Shown here one piece after another: positions 33,383 to 43,602 of a stretch of DNA of 64,000 bases (the first letter of the stretch is position 1; every line of letters begins with the position of its first letter). The position numbers and the translations under genes are program-made. This DNA comes from Brevundimonas sp. G8 (GTDB lineage: Bacteria; Pseudomonadota; Alphaproteobacteria; Caulobacterales; Caulobacteraceae), in the NCBI RefSeq assembly GCF_902506205.1, contig NZ_LR732816.1:1089849-1153848 (forward strand). Reading direction: 5' to 3'. The notes beneath the pieces were generated by a model. It was not told where the DNA came from, did not search any database, and saw only the letters and a program-made list of their open reading frames with translations.

Positions 33383-35700
33383 AGTTCCAGCTGAAGCTCG
33401 GGCGCGGCGGCGGTGGTCGCGGCGCCCAGCGGCAGGTGCAGGATGAAGGCGGCGCCCTTGCCCGGCTCGCTCTCGACCTCGGCCCACCCGCCGTGCAGTT
33501 CGACCAGGGCCTTGACCAGGGCCAGGCCCACGCCGGGGCCGCCCCGTTCGCGCCGCACGAAGCGGTCGAAGACGTGGGCCTGCAGGTGATAGGGGATGCC
33601 TCGCCCCGTGTCGGAAACGGTCAGGCGGATTTCGGACGGGCCGGTCTCGGCCTTCAGCTCAACCGCGCCGCCCTCGGACACGGCGCGGGCGGCGTTTTCC
33701 AGCAGATGATCCAGAGCCTGGCCGATGCGGTGCTCGTCCGCGCGGATCGGCTTGAGGTCGCTGGGACAGGCGATGGTCAGGGTCGCGCCGCGTCCCTCGA
33801 CCCGCGCACGGACCTTTTCCGCCGCCTGGATCAGCAGGTCGCTGACGCGCATGTCGCCCAGCGACAGCTCCATCTCGCCGGCGTCGATCTGGGCCATGTC
33901 CAGCACGTCGTCGATCGAGCGCGCCAACTGGCTGGCGGCGATGCGGATGGCGCCGGCGTGCTGGCGGCTGCGCTCGGGCAGGTCGCCCATGGTCTCCAAC
34001 AGTTCGGAATAGCCGACGATGGTGGTCAGGGGTGTGCGCAGCTCATAGGAGACGCTGCCGACGAACTCGCGCTTCAGCGCCTGGCTTTCGGCCAGGGCCT
34101 GTTCGCGCTGAACCAGGGCCTGTTCCAGACCGCGCCGGGCGGTCACGTCCGAGAAGGCGACCAGGGTCGCGCCGTCCGGCAGCGGCCGGGTCTGCCAGGC
34201 GGCGACGCGTCCATCGACGGTGCGGCCCTCGCCTGAGATCGCCACGCGGCTTTCGGGATCGGGATCGGCGACGCGCGCCTTCAGCCCCAGCCACAAGGCG
34301 GGATCGGGCAGCACCGCCTTGCACAGTTCGGCCAGGGCGTCGAAATCCGACGCCGCCGCGATCCGGTCGACCGACAGGTTCCAGAAGGTCTCGAACGCCT
34401 CGTTGTGCAGCCTCAGCCGCCCGTCCGAGCCGAACACGGCGACCGCGTCGTTCAGCTTGTCCAGCGTCGCGCGCTGGACCTGAATCTGGGCGTTGAACCG
34501 GCTGCGCAGCTTCAGCTCGTCAGTGATGTCCGAGAAGATCAGCAATATGCCGCCCAGCGGATGCGGCTGGCGCACGACACGCAGGGTGCGCCCGTCCGGC
34601 AGGGACCAGCTGTCGTCGGGCGAGGCCTCCGACGCGCCGTAGAACTCTAGCTCACGCGCCTTCCAGCCGGCATAGTCCACGACTTCGGGCAGGCTGCGAC
34701 GCTGGCGCAGCCGGTCCAGCAGTTCGGCATGGGTCGGGCGTTCGTCCAGCCAGGCCGCGTCGATGTCGAACAGGGTCTGGAAGGCGGTATTGTGGAAGGC
34801 CAGCCGCTTCTGCGGGCCGAAAATGGCGACAGCGTCAGCCAGGTGGTTCAGCGTCTCGTCATGGGCTTCGACGTGGCGGCGCAGGGTGTCGCGCGTCTCT
34901 TCCGCCTCGGTCACCTCGATGGCGAAGGCGGTGACGGCGCCGCCGCCCGCCGGTTCGGCGATGATGCGCCAGGCGCGGCGCGCCCCCCCGCCGGTCGTCC
35001 AGCGGAAGCCCTCCTGTCGCACGCCCAGCCGCGCGGCCTCGGCGACCAAGGCGTCGGCCCCACGGTCGAAAGACAGGCCTTCATCGATGGCGGCTTCGAT
35101 GGTTTCGGCGTTGATCTCGGCCAGCCAGGCGCGGTTGGCCCAGGCCAGTTTGCCGGTCCCGTCCACGACCCAGGTCGGCATGGGCGAGGCGTCGCCCAGC
35201 ATGGCCAACCCGCTCTCGGTCGCATCGGCGCCGGTCAGGGTGAAGCGCGACGCGGGCGACAGCCGCAGCCAGGCCGAACCGCCCGCGACCCGCCCCTCGA
35301 TCCGCCACGGCTCGACGTCGTCCAGCGCGACCAGACCTTCGAACGCCTGGCCCGACTGCACCAGGGCCTCGATCAGGGCGTCGTGGGTGATCTTGAGCTT
35401 GGCCAGGACGGCGGCGCCGACCTCGTCGCTGTCGCCCGCCAGGCGCGCGATCAGTTCGGCCGAGCCGATGGGCGCGCCGGCCGCCTGACCCTCCGGCGTC
35501 AGGGCCAGGCTGACGTCGTCGAAGGCGCGCAGCATGGCGTCGTGGCGGCTGAGGTCCGCCAAAGCCTCGACCCGCTCGCGTTCGGCCTGGACCGCCGTCT
35601 CGTTCAGCCGTCCACGCAGCAGCAAGGCCCAGGCGCTGACGGCCATGGCCAGTCCGGCTGCGCCCGCTGTGGCGACATAGGCGATGTCGGCCTCGGCCAT
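33379..35700 (-). CDS. divL: Cell-fate pseudokinase/tyrosine sensor kinase DivL
   Basis: This 773-residue PAS-domain kinase has Tyr in place of the phospho-His: the H-box reads FVGSVSYELRTPLTTIVGYSELLE with Tyr552. Caulobacter DivL has Tyr at the matching position 550 and nearly the same length (769). One N-terminal membrane helix lies at about residues 10-28. Several PAS domains lie at about 165-265, 280-395 and 405-520. The ATPase domain keeps LDHLLENAARAV, VSDTGRGIPYHL and GVGLALVKALVELHGG. DivL binds phosphorylated-state DivK and restrains or permits the CckA-CtrA pathway at the cell pole. Start at 35700 by homology and an upstream CAGGGA site. Confidence 0.95.
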   Translation of the reverse strand: MAEADIAYVATAGAAGLAMAVSAWALLLRGRLNETAVQAERERVEALADLSRHDAMLRAFDDVSLALTPEGQAAGAPIGSAELIARLAGDSDEVGAAVLAKLKITHDALIEALVQSGQAFEGLVALDDVEPWRIEGRVAGGSAWLRLSPASRFTLTGADATESGLAMLGDASPMPTWVVDGTGKLAWANRAWLAEINAETIEAAIDEGLSFDRGADALVAEAARLGVRQEGFRWTTGGGARRAWRIIAEPAGGGAVTAFAIEVTEAEETRDTLRRHVEAHDETLNHLADAVAIFGPQKRLAFHNTAFQTLFDIDAAWLDERPTHAELLDRLRQRRSLPEVVDYAGWKARELEFYGASEASPDDSWSLPDGRTLRVVRQPHPLGGILLIFSDITDELKLRSRFNAQIQVQRATLDKLNDAVAVFGSDGRLRLHNEAFETFWNLSVDRIAAASDFDALAELCKAVLPDPALWLGLKARVADPDPESRVAISGEGRTVDGRVAAWQTRPLPDGATLVAFSDVTARRGLEQALVQREQALAESQALKREFVGSVSYELRTPLTTIVGYSELLETMGDLPERSRQHAGAIRIAASQLARSIDDVLDMAQIDAGEMELSLGDMRVSDLLIQAAEKVRARVEGRGATLTIACPSDLKPIRADEHRIGQALDHLLENAARAVSEGGAVELKAETGPSEIRLTVSDTGRGIPYHLQAHVFDRFVRRERGGPGVGLALVKALVELHGGWAEVESEPGKGAAFILHLPLGAATTAAAPELQLEL

Positions 35701-35830
35701 TCGTGTCCCTGGAGAAAGGTCTGCGCCCCGATTCGGTAACCATACCCCAAGCGCGCGAAAAAGCGGCAGTCTCGTGATCGCGTCATCGCGCCCCGTTGCG
35801 GCGGAGCCTCGGGGCGGCGATATCGCAGTC

Positions 35831-36229
35831 ATGACCGACGCGATCGCCCCCTCCCTCGACGACTTCGCCAGGCTGGCGCAAGAGGCGTTCGACGCCCTGC
35901 CGGGGCCTTTCAAACAGGCGGCGGGCGAGGTGGTCATCCGCATCGACGACTTCGCCGACGAGGCGACGCTGGCGGAGATGGAGATCGAGGATCCGTTCGA
36001 GCTGACGGGCCTGTATCACGGCGTGGACATCGGCCGGCGCGACAGCCTGGGGCCGGCGGCCGAGCCGTCGCGCGTCTTCCTCTATCGCCGCCCGATCCTG
36101 GACGAATGGTGCGAGCGCGGCGACGTGGGGATCGGCGAACTGATCGCCCACGTCCTGATCCACGAGATCGGCCACCACCTGGGCCTGACCGATGACGACA
36201 TCCACGTCATTGAGGACGACGAGGACTGA
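35831..36229 (+). CDS. Small zincin-like metallopeptidase family protein
   Basis: This 132-residue protein belongs to the possible-zinc-metallopeptidase family (Pfam Zincin_1). The only motif needed for that call is HVLIHEIGHHLGLTDDDIH, an HExxH helix followed by a downstream Asp/His. The N-terminus MTDAIAPSLDDFARLAQEA has no signal peptide, so it acts in the cytoplasm. It is divergent from divL and separated from it by about 130 bases. Confidence 0.85.
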   Translation: MTDAIAPSLDDFARLAQEAFDALPGPFKQAAGEVVIRIDDFADEATLAEMEIEDPFELTGLYHGVDIGRRDSLGPAAEPSRVFLYRRPILDEWCERGDVGIGELIAHVLIHEIGHHLGLTDDDIHVIEDDED

Positions 36230-36233
36230 AGCC

Positions 36234-36929
36234 CTATTTCACCGCCGGATAGGGCGTGGTCACCGCGCCGGAGATCATGCCTGGGATGGCCTCGCCCAGG
36301 CCCAGCAGGATGAACTGGATCGCCAGGGCGCACAGGATCAGCCCCAGCACCTTGACGATGATGGCCATGCCCACTTCGCCCAGCAGACGACTGAGCGACC
36401 CGGTCAGGGCGAAACAGACGAAGGACACGGCGCAGGCGGCCGAAATGGCGACCAGCGAGCCCATGGTGCCGGCATAGCCCAGCTTGGCCGCCTCGCCCGC
36501 CTGGATGATGACCGCCGAAATGGCGCCGGGGCCGATCATCAGCGGAATGGCGAAGGGCACGACCAGGCGCTGGAAACGGCGGCGGGCATAGCCGCGCACG
36601 TCCTTGGAGTCGGCAAGCGCGTCCTTGTCGGCGAACATGGCCAAAAAGTCGCCGCGCGCCATGTCCAGCCCCAGGAACAGCAGCAGAATGCCCCCGGCGA
36701 TGCGGAACGCCGCCAGCGAAATTCCGAAGAACTGCAGCAGGCCCAGGCCCGTGAACAGGAAGAAGGCCAGGAAGACGGCGGCGAAGGCGCAGATCAGGGC
36801 CGACACCGAAATCCGCTGACGCAGCGTCGCCCCGGCCGTGGCGGCGGCGAAGATCGGCAGATTGCCGATCGGGTCCAGCAGGGCGAACAGGGTCACGAAC
36901 AGGTTGACACCCAAATCGACTGCGTTCAT
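36234..36929 (-). CDS. MarC-family integral membrane protein
   Basis: This 231-residue protein has six predicted transmembrane helices. It starts AVDLGVNLFVTLFALLDPIG, with the family motif LDPIGNLPIF. Repeated motifs GGILLLFLGLDM and PFAIPLMIGPGAISAVI follow. MarC proteins were once linked to antibiotic resistance, but the transport function is unproven. The gene ends four bases from the convergent metallopeptidase stop. Confidence 0.9.
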   Translation of the reverse strand: MNAVDLGVNLFVTLFALLDPIGNLPIFAAATAGATLRQRISVSALICAFAAVFLAFFLFTGLGLLQFFGISLAAFRIAGGILLLFLGLDMARGDFLAMFADKDALADSKDVRGYARRRFQRLVVPFAIPLMIGPGAISAVIIQAGEAAKLGYAGTMGSLVAISAACAVSFVCFALTGSLSRLLGEVGMAIIVKVLGLILCALAIQFILLGLGEAIPGMISGAVTTPYPAVK

Positions 36930-37014
36930 CGCCTGCCCTCGCCCTCAATCAGTCACGCCGCATGCCGACGCGCCCCCACAGGTCCCGGCATAGCCGCTAA
37001 GCGCGAGTCCGTCG

Positions 37015-37746
37015 ATGACCCAGACCCATACCGCATCGCCCAATCGCCTGCCTGACGAACGGATCATCTGCGCCCTGGACGTGCCGACGACCGCTGAGGC
37101 CGCCGCCTTGGTCGCGCGGATCGGGGATGCGGTCGGCTTCTACAAGATCGGGCTTCAGCTGTTCGCGGTCGGCGGCATGGACCTGGCGCGCGAGTTGAAG
37201 GCGCAAGGGAGCAAGATCTTTCTGGACTGGAAGCTGCACGACATCGGCGCGACGGTGGAGAAGGCGACGGCCAATCTGGCGAGCGCCGACTGCGACCTGC
37301 TGACCGTCCATGCGCGGCCGCAGGTGATGGCGGCGGCGGCGCGGGGCGCGGCGGGATCGACCATGAAGGTGCTGGGCGTCACCGTCTTGACCAGCCTGAC
37401 GGCCGAGGATCTGGCCGCCGACGACCACAGCCTGTCGCCGGCCGACCTGGTCGAGCGACGCGTGCGCCAGGCGCTGGACGCCGGCATCGACGGCGTCGTC
37501 TCCAGCCCGCACGAGGCGGCGCGCGCGCGGGCCTTGGCCATCGCGGCGGGACGGCCGGATTTCCTCATCGTGACACCGGGCGTGCGGCCGGTCGGCGCGG
37601 CGCTGGACGACCAGGCGCGGGCGGCGACCCCGCAGGCGGCGCTTCAGGGGGGAGCCACCCATTTGGTCATCGGCCGGCCGATCACGGCGTCGGCCGACCC
37701 GCGCGCGGCGGCGCAAGAGATCGCACAGCAGATCGCCCTGATCTGA
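37015..37746 (+). CDS. pyrF: Orotidine-5'-phosphate decarboxylase PyrF
   Basis: PyrF decarboxylates OMP to UMP in pyrimidine synthesis. The 243 residues form a single TIM barrel with the catalytic D-x-K-x-x-D motif in IFLDWKLHDIGATVEKA. ALDVPTTAEA, LLTVHARPQVM and the phosphate site LIVTPGVRPVG and HLVIGRPIT are all present. Start at ATG 37015. No sign of other pyr genes nearby. Confidence 0.96.
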   Translation: MTQTHTASPNRLPDERIICALDVPTTAEAAALVARIGDAVGFYKIGLQLFAVGGMDLARELKAQGSKIFLDWKLHDIGATVEKATANLASADCDLLTVHARPQVMAAAARGAAGSTMKVLGVTVLTSLTAEDLAADDHSLSPADLVERRVRQALDAGIDGVVSSPHEAARARALAIAAGRPDFLIVTPGVRPVGAALDDQARAATPQAALQGGATHLVIGRPITASADPRAAAQEIAQQIALI

Positions 37747-37795
37747 GACAGACCAGGGCGACCGTTTCGTCTTCGGTTGTCCTATCGCGAGGCGA

Positions 37796-38965
37796 TCAGC
37801 CCCGCTCGCCCGGCTCCTGGGCATAGCCGTGGCGCGGCGGCGCGTGAGGCGCGGGCGCTTCCGGCGGCGGCAGGTCGCCGTAGTAGCCCGAAGGCGGCGG
37901 CGGAGGGGGCGGCGGCATGGTGTTCACCTCCGGCGGGGCCACATAGATCTGGGCCGGGGCGACGTTGACCGGTGCGGACTGCACATAGACCGGCGACTGA
38001 TCGACATAGACCGGGCCGCCGGTCTCGATCTGCGGCGGCGCCATGTTGACCTGGCCGGGGGCGACCTGGATGCGTTGCGGGCCGATGTTGACCGGGGCCG
38101 ACTGCACATAGACCGGGGCCTGATCGTAATAGACCGGACCGCCCGTTTCGATCTGCGGCGGGGCCAGGTTCACCTGCGACGCGGCGACCTGGACGCGCTG
38201 AGGCCCGATGTTGACCGGCGGCGCCTGCACGTAGATGGGCGGTTGCTCGATATAGGTGGGCGGTCCCATCTCGATCTGAGGCGGCGCGAAGTTCACCTGC
38301 GACGGCGCGACATAGATGCGCTGCGGCGCGACCTGCACCGGCGGCGCCTGGACATAGACCGGGGGCTGCTCGACGTAGTTCTGTTCGTACCGCTGCTCAT
38401 AGCGCTGCTCGTAACGCACCGGCGGACGTGCGGGCGGGCGGCAGTTGCAGTCGACCGGGCGGCCCTGCTGATACGGACGCCAGCCGATGTAGTCGCGACC
38501 GAAACCATAGACGGGATAACCGACTGGGGCGCTGACCGGGGGACGACCGACCAGAACCGGGGCCGAGGTCACATAGCCGCCGCCGTATCCGCCGCCATAG
38601 TAGCCGTCCGAATAGCCGCCGCTGCCGACATAGGTCGTGCCGCCGCCGACGTAGCCGCGCTGGAAGCTGGACGAGCTGGAATAGGACCGGGCGTTGATCG
38701 CCGAATAGCTGGATGCGCCCGCATAGGCGTTCGCGTTCGCGTAGGCGCCGCCGTTCACGTTCACATTGACGTTGTGGTTGGCGTTGTAGTTGCCGCCGCC
38801 GTAATGGCCGCCGCCTCCACCGCAGCCACCGCCGCAGCCGCCGGGTTGACCGCCATGGCCGCCGCCATATCCGCCGCCGTGGCCTCCGGGACCTCCGGCG
38901 AGAGCGGGCGCCGCCGAAAGCAGCAGAGCCGCCGATGCGGCAGTGATTATCGACTGTATCGTCAC
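37796..38965 (-). CDS. Secreted Gly-rich and 41-residue-repeat protein, unknown function
   Basis: I do not recognise a family for this 389-residue protein. The GTG at 38965 is chosen because AGAGGAG lies 8 bases upstream. The signal peptide is VTIQSIITAASAALLLSAAPALAG. A Gly/His/Cys-rich stretch (GGCGGGCGGGGG), an Asn/Ala stretch (NANHNVNVNVNGG) and a Gly/Tyr stretch follow. Then comes DCNC, three YEQR steps, and nearly four copies of a 41-residue repeat rich in Pro, Val, Gln and Tyr (PVYVQ-x-xPV, PQRI, VAP-x-QVN, APPQIE). It ends in a polyproline run. A perfect CtrA box lies 53 bases upstream, suggesting a cell-cycle-timed surface, stalk or adhesin component. Confidence 0.8.
   Translation of the reverse strand: MTIQSIITAASAALLLSAAPALAGGPGGHGGGYGGGHGGQPGGCGGGCGGGGGHYGGGNYNANHNVNVNVNGGAYANANAYAGASSYSAINARSYSSSSSFQRGYVGGGTTYVGSGGYSDGYYGGGYGGGYVTSAPVLVGRPPVSAPVGYPVYGFGRDYIGWRPYQQGRPVDCNCRPPARPPVRYEQRYEQRYEQNYVEQPPVYVQAPPVQVAPQRIYVAPSQVNFAPPQIEMGPPTYIEQPPIYVQAPPVNIGPQRVQVAASQVNLAPPQIETGGPVYYDQAPVYVQSAPVNIGPQRIQVAPGQVNMAPPQIETGGPVYVDQSPVYVQSAPVNVAPAQIYVAPPEVNTMPPPPPPPPSGYYGDLPPPEAPAPHAPPRHGYAQEPGERG
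37898..38365 (-). repeat. Tandem 123-bp (41-residue) coding repeat, about 3.8 copies
   Basis: Three full units and one truncated unit encode the pattern PPVYVQAPPV, PQRI, VAPSQVN, APPQIE, GGPVY, DQ. Spacing is exactly 41 residues. The last unit breaks into a polyproline run. Units 2 and 3 are the most alike. Confidence 0.9.
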
Positions 38966-39017
38966 GGGACAGACTCCTCTGAGTTGTCCCTGCACTGGCA
39001 AATCCGGCGCCTGTTTC

Positions 39018-39032
39018 TTAAGCCGTGGTTAA
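39018..39032. promoter_or_regulatory. CtrA binding box TTAA-N7-TTAA
   Basis: TTAA (39018-39021), seven bases, TTAA (39029-39032) is an exact match to the full CtrA site of Caulobacterales. It lies 53 bases upstream of the repeat-protein start on the minus strand and 32 bases past the end of the preceding gene, where a promoter would be expected. Confidence 0.75.
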
Positions 39033-39063
39033 CCCTTTTGCCCGCGCCGACTGGGCCAGAAGG

Positions 39064-39321
39064 TCAGAAATCGACCGCCAGCCCCTTCTTTTCCCAATCG
39101 CCGAAACGGGTCGGTTCGGGACCGGACGGGCCGCCGTATTCCGTGTACGCCTGAACCGCCTCTTGGCGCGCGCGACGATCGGCCGCCTCCTGAAGCGCAC
39201 GGCGGGCGGCCTCGCTGAGGGGGCGTTCGGGCGTTGCGTGGGGCACGTCAGCGTTGAAGACGGGGGTCGCTGGAGCCGTTTCGGCGTCGTTGTCCGGGCC
39301 GGGGGTGGGATGTTCGGTCAC
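39064..39321 (-). CDS. Succinate dehydrogenase assembly factor 4 homologue (DUF1674)
   Basis: This 85-residue protein ends with the DUF1674 signature EYGGPSGPEPTRFGDWEKKG followed by LAVDF. Its mitochondrial homologue SDHAF4 binds flavinylated SdhA and protects it before complex II assembly. The N-terminal half is acidic and probably disordered; the middle (ERPLSEAARRALQEAADRRA) is helical. No sdh genes are in the window. It lies on the same strand upstream of the repeat protein, with the CtrA box between them. Confidence 0.93.
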   Translation of the reverse strand: MTEHPTPGPDNDAETAPATPVFNADVPHATPERPLSEAARRALQEAADRRARQEAVQAYTEYGGPSGPEPTRFGDWEKKGLAVDF

Positions 39322-39417
39322 AGGGCGGCTCCCTTGAGGCTTGATGCGCCTTCTCTCAAATAGAGGATCAAACCCGTGACGCCAGACTTAGCGGCCGGAT
39401 CGGGGGACGGAACCGCG

Positions 39418-40392
39418 ATGAACCATCTGAAGACCTTCATCCTGCTGGCCGCGCTGACCGCCCTCTTCATGGGAATCGGCTACCTTATCGGCGGCGCGAC
39501 CGGCATGGCCATCGCCCTGCTGCTCGCGGGCGGGATGAACCTGTTCAGCTACTGGAACGCCGACAAGATCGTGCTGAAGATGTACCGCGCCCAACCGGTC
39601 GACGAGCAGCATCCCAACGCCGTGGTCAGGAATTATGTCGCCGACGTGCGCCAGATGGCCCGCGACGCCGGCCTGCCCCAACCCCAGGTCGCCATCATTC
39701 CCAACGACCAGCCCAACGCCTTCGCCACGGGCAGGAATCCCGAAAACGCCGCCGTCTGCGCCACCACCGGCCTGCTGGACATGCTGACCCGCGAGGAGGT
39801 GCGCGGGGTGATGGCGCACGAGTTGGCCCATGTGAAGAACCGCGACACCCTGATCATGACAGTGACGGCGACCATCGCCGGCGCGATCGCCGCCCTGGCC
39901 AACTTCGCCCTGTTCTTCGGCGGGGGTCAGGATCGCGAACGGCCGGGCGGCATCATCGGAACCCTGGCCCTGATGCTGCTGGCGCCCATGGCGGCCGGTC
40001 TGGTGCAGATGGCGATCAGCCGGGGTCGCGAATACGAGGCCGACCGCGTCGGCGCCGAAATCGCGGGCGACCCCCAGGCTTTGGCCTCGGCCCTGCAGAA
40101 GATCGACGCCTACGCCAAGCGGATCACCAATCAGACGGCCGAGCGCAATCCGGCTTCGGGCCAGATGTTCATCATCAATCCGCTGGCGGGTCGCGGGGCC
40201 GACAACCTGTTCTCGACCCACCCGGCGACGGCCAACCGCGTGCGGGCGCTGGTGGAGTTGGGCGCCAAGATGGGGATGCAGCCGCGCCCGCGAACGCCGG
40301 ACCTGACTCAGCCTCGCCCCGCCGCCGGCTTCACCACCTCGACCACCGGCGTGCCCGCCACGCCGACGGAACCGCGCGGCCCCTGGGGCTGA
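39418..40392 (+). CDS. htpX: Membrane zinc protease HtpX
   Basis: HtpX is an M48 inner-membrane endopeptidase that degrades misfolded membrane proteins. The 324 residues start at ATG 39418 behind GGGGGACGG. Two N-terminal helices ([20 protein letters not shown] and the next) precede the zinc site [14 protein letters not shown], with the third ligand Glu in [11 protein letters not shown]. Two further helices lie between them. The C-terminus is Pro/Thr-rich. Confidence 0.95.
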   Translation: MNHLKTFILLAALTALFMGIGYLIGGATGMAIALLLAGGMNLFSYWNADKIVLKMYRAQPVDEQHPNAVVRNYVADVRQMARDAGLPQPQVAIIPNDQPNAFATGRNPENAAVCATTGLLDMLTREEVRGVMAHELAHVKNRDTLIMTVTATIAGAIAALANFALFFGGGQDRERPGGIIGTLALMLLAPMAAGLVQMAISRGREYEADRVGAEIAGDPQALASALQKIDAYAKRITNQTAERNPASGQMFIINPLAGRGADNLFSTHPATANRVRALVELGAKMGMQPRPRTPDLTQPRPAAGFTTSTTGVPATPTEPRGPWG

Positions 40393-40487
40393 TCGTCGCG
40401 ACGCAGGCCTTCTTTGCGATTTGCACTCCGTAGGCGGATCGCATCAGATGCGCTCCTGTTCAGCCATCGGTCTTTCTAGGGGAATCC

Positions 40488-42095
40488 ATGCCGCGTCTGC
40501 TCGCCTTCGTATCCGCCGCCGCCCTTCTCGCCACGCCGGCCGCCGCACAGTCGGTCGACCGGGTCGCCGTCAACGGCATCATCGACCAGGGGCTGAACCA
40601 CAGCCAGGTGATGCAGACCGCCGCCTATCTGACCGACCGGATCGGCGGGCGGATGACCAACTCGCCCCAGATGCGCGAGGCTGAGCGGTGGGCTCAGGCG
40701 CAGTTCACCGACTATGGCCTGTCCAATGTCCGGGCCGAAGGGTTCGAGTTCGGCCGGGGCTGGTCCATCATCCGCTCCAGCGCCCGCATGACTGCGCCTC
40801 GCCCGCTGGACCTGCGCGCCATTCCCGTCGCCTGGACGCCTTCGACCAACGGAACGATCAGCGGCGGCGTGATCGTGGCTCCGATCTCCAAGGTCGAGGA
40901 TTTCGACAAATGGCGCGGCAAACTGTCGGGCAAGATCGTCATGCTTTCTCAGCCGGGCACGGGCTCGGAGCCGACCGAGCCGGCCTTCCGCCGCTGGACC
41001 AGCGCCGAACTGGCCGAGCGCAACACCTATAACCAGCCGCAGCATTCGCCAGCCGCCATCGAACGCTCGCTGAAGACCGTCAACTTCGCCAATGAACTGG
41101 ACGCCTTCCTGGTCGAACAGGGCGCCCTGGCCTGGGTGCGGATTTCCCAGCGCGACGGCGGCCTGCTGCACGGCACGGGCTACACCTATCAGGTCGGCGC
41201 CACGCCGAAGCTGGCGGGGATGGAGCTGGCGGCCGAGGACTATCGCCGCCTGGCGCGCCTGGCCCTGACCGATGCGCCCCCGACGCTGGAGCTGAACAGC
41301 GAGGTCCGGTTCCACGACGAGGACGTCAAGGCCTACAACATCCTGGCCGACATCCCCGGTACAGCGCGCGGCAGCGAATACGTCATGGCCGGCGCCCACC
41401 TGGACAGCTGGGTCGCCTCGGACGGCGCGGTGGACAATGCGGCGGGCAGCGCGGTGGTCATGGAGGCGGCGCGCATCCTGAAAACCCTGAACGTGCGGCC
41501 CAAGCGCACCATCCGTTTCGCCCTGTGGAACGGCGAGGAACAGGGCATTCTGGGCTCGCTGGCCTACGTCGATCAGCACCTGGCGACCCGCGCGGCGTCG
41601 AACGACCCGGCCTTGGCGGGCCTGTCGAACAATCGCACCTGGCGCAGCCGCTGGCCCATCGAGCCGCGCGCGGGCTATCGCGACCTGGTCGCCTATTTCA
41701 ATCTGGACAACGGCTCGGGCAAGATTCGCGGCATCAACGCCGAGGGCAATGTCGCCGCCGCCCCGATCTTCCAGGAATGGCTGGCGCCCTTCGCCAGCAT
41801 GGGCGCGACTACGGTCTCGCTGCGCAACTCGGGCGGCACCGACCACGTCTATATGCAGACGGTGGGCGTGCCCGGTTATCAGTTCATCCAGGACCCGCTC
41901 GACTATTCCAGCCGCCTGCACCACACCAGCATCGACAGCTATGACCACCTGAAGGCCGAGGATCTGCGTCAGGCGGCCGTCATCCTGGCCAGCTTCCTGC
42001 TGAACGCCGCCAACCGCGACGAGCCCCTGCCGCGCATGCCGACGCCGACCCAGCCGACGCCGAGCGACCCGTTCGAATACCCGGCGGCGGACTGA
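40488..42095 (+). CDS. Secreted M28-family peptidase
   Basis: This 535-residue exported zinc peptidase has a signal peptide ending ATPAAAQ. An N-terminal protease-associated region (VIVAPISKVEDFDKWRGKL) precedes the M28 domain. Metal ligands and catalytic Glu are visible in MAGAHLDSWVASDGAVDNAA, NGEEQGILGS and YFNLDNGSGK, with a late His in RLHHTSIDSYDH. It resembles carboxypeptidase Q-type enzymes. It is distinct from the M28 protein at 31736 in sequence but similar in layout. A palindromic repeat element follows the stop. Confidence 0.9.
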   Translation: MPRLLAFVSAAALLATPAAAQSVDRVAVNGIIDQGLNHSQVMQTAAYLTDRIGGRMTNSPQMREAERWAQAQFTDYGLSNVRAEGFEFGRGWSIIRSSARMTAPRPLDLRAIPVAWTPSTNGTISGGVIVAPISKVEDFDKWRGKLSGKIVMLSQPGTGSEPTEPAFRRWTSAELAERNTYNQPQHSPAAIERSLKTVNFANELDAFLVEQGALAWVRISQRDGGLLHGTGYTYQVGATPKLAGMELAAEDYRRLARLALTDAPPTLELNSEVRFHDEDVKAYNILADIPGTARGSEYVMAGAHLDSWVASDGAVDNAAGSAVVMEAARILKTLNVRPKRTIRFALWNGEEQGILGSLAYVDQHLATRAASNDPALAGLSNNRTWRSRWPIEPRAGYRDLVAYFNLDNGSGKIRGINAEGNVAAAPIFQEWLAPFASMGATTVSLRNSGGTDHVYMQTVGVPGYQFIQDPLDYSSRLHHTSIDSYDHLKAEDLRQAAVILASFLLNAANRDEPLPRMPTPTQPTPSDPFEYPAAD

Positions 42096-42104
42096 CTAAC
42101 GCCT

Positions 42105-42255
42105 CCCTCTCCCGGTGGGAGAGGGCTTGAGCGCCCGAGAGCCGTCAGGCGATCGGCTTCGCGAAAGGGTGAGGGTTCGGTGGTGCGATCTGGCCCACCA
42201 TCAGACCCTCATCCGACCGGGCTCCGCCCGGCCACCTTCTCCCAATGGGAGAAGG
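42105..42255. repeat. Dispersed palindromic element, type A (about 150 bp)
   Basis: This non-coding element sits between convergent genes. It is bounded by two hairpins: CCCTCTCCC/GGGAGAGGG (42105-42125) and CCTTCTCCC/GGGAGAAGG (42235-42255). An inner hairpin ACCGGGCTCCGCCCGG lies before the right end. No frame of any length is present. It differs in its interior from the three elements at 49.5, 58.2 and 63.3 kb. It can act as a two-way terminator. Confidence 0.8.
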
Positions 42256-42266
42256 GACTTACAAAA

Positions 42267-43442
<1,176 letters not shown>

Positions 43443-43602
43443 GGGATTTCACTCTCTGGAGAATAGGTCTGCGTGGCCGTTTTGCCGCATCGCAGCGTGT
43501 TCGTCACCTGCGACGATAGGAACCCGGCCGGATTCAGCCATTCGTCACCCTGTCGGCGCATTGTCGCGGAACGATAGAAGCGATCCATGGATTGGAAGGG
43601 CT

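Noticed and set aside
37898-38365. Regular repeats as a CRISPR array
   Set aside because: The 123-bp period is coding, in frame with a secreted protein, and there are no unique spacers.
42105-42255. Palindromic elements as insertion sequences
   Set aside because: They are about 150 bp long, without a transposase frame or target-site duplications that I can see.
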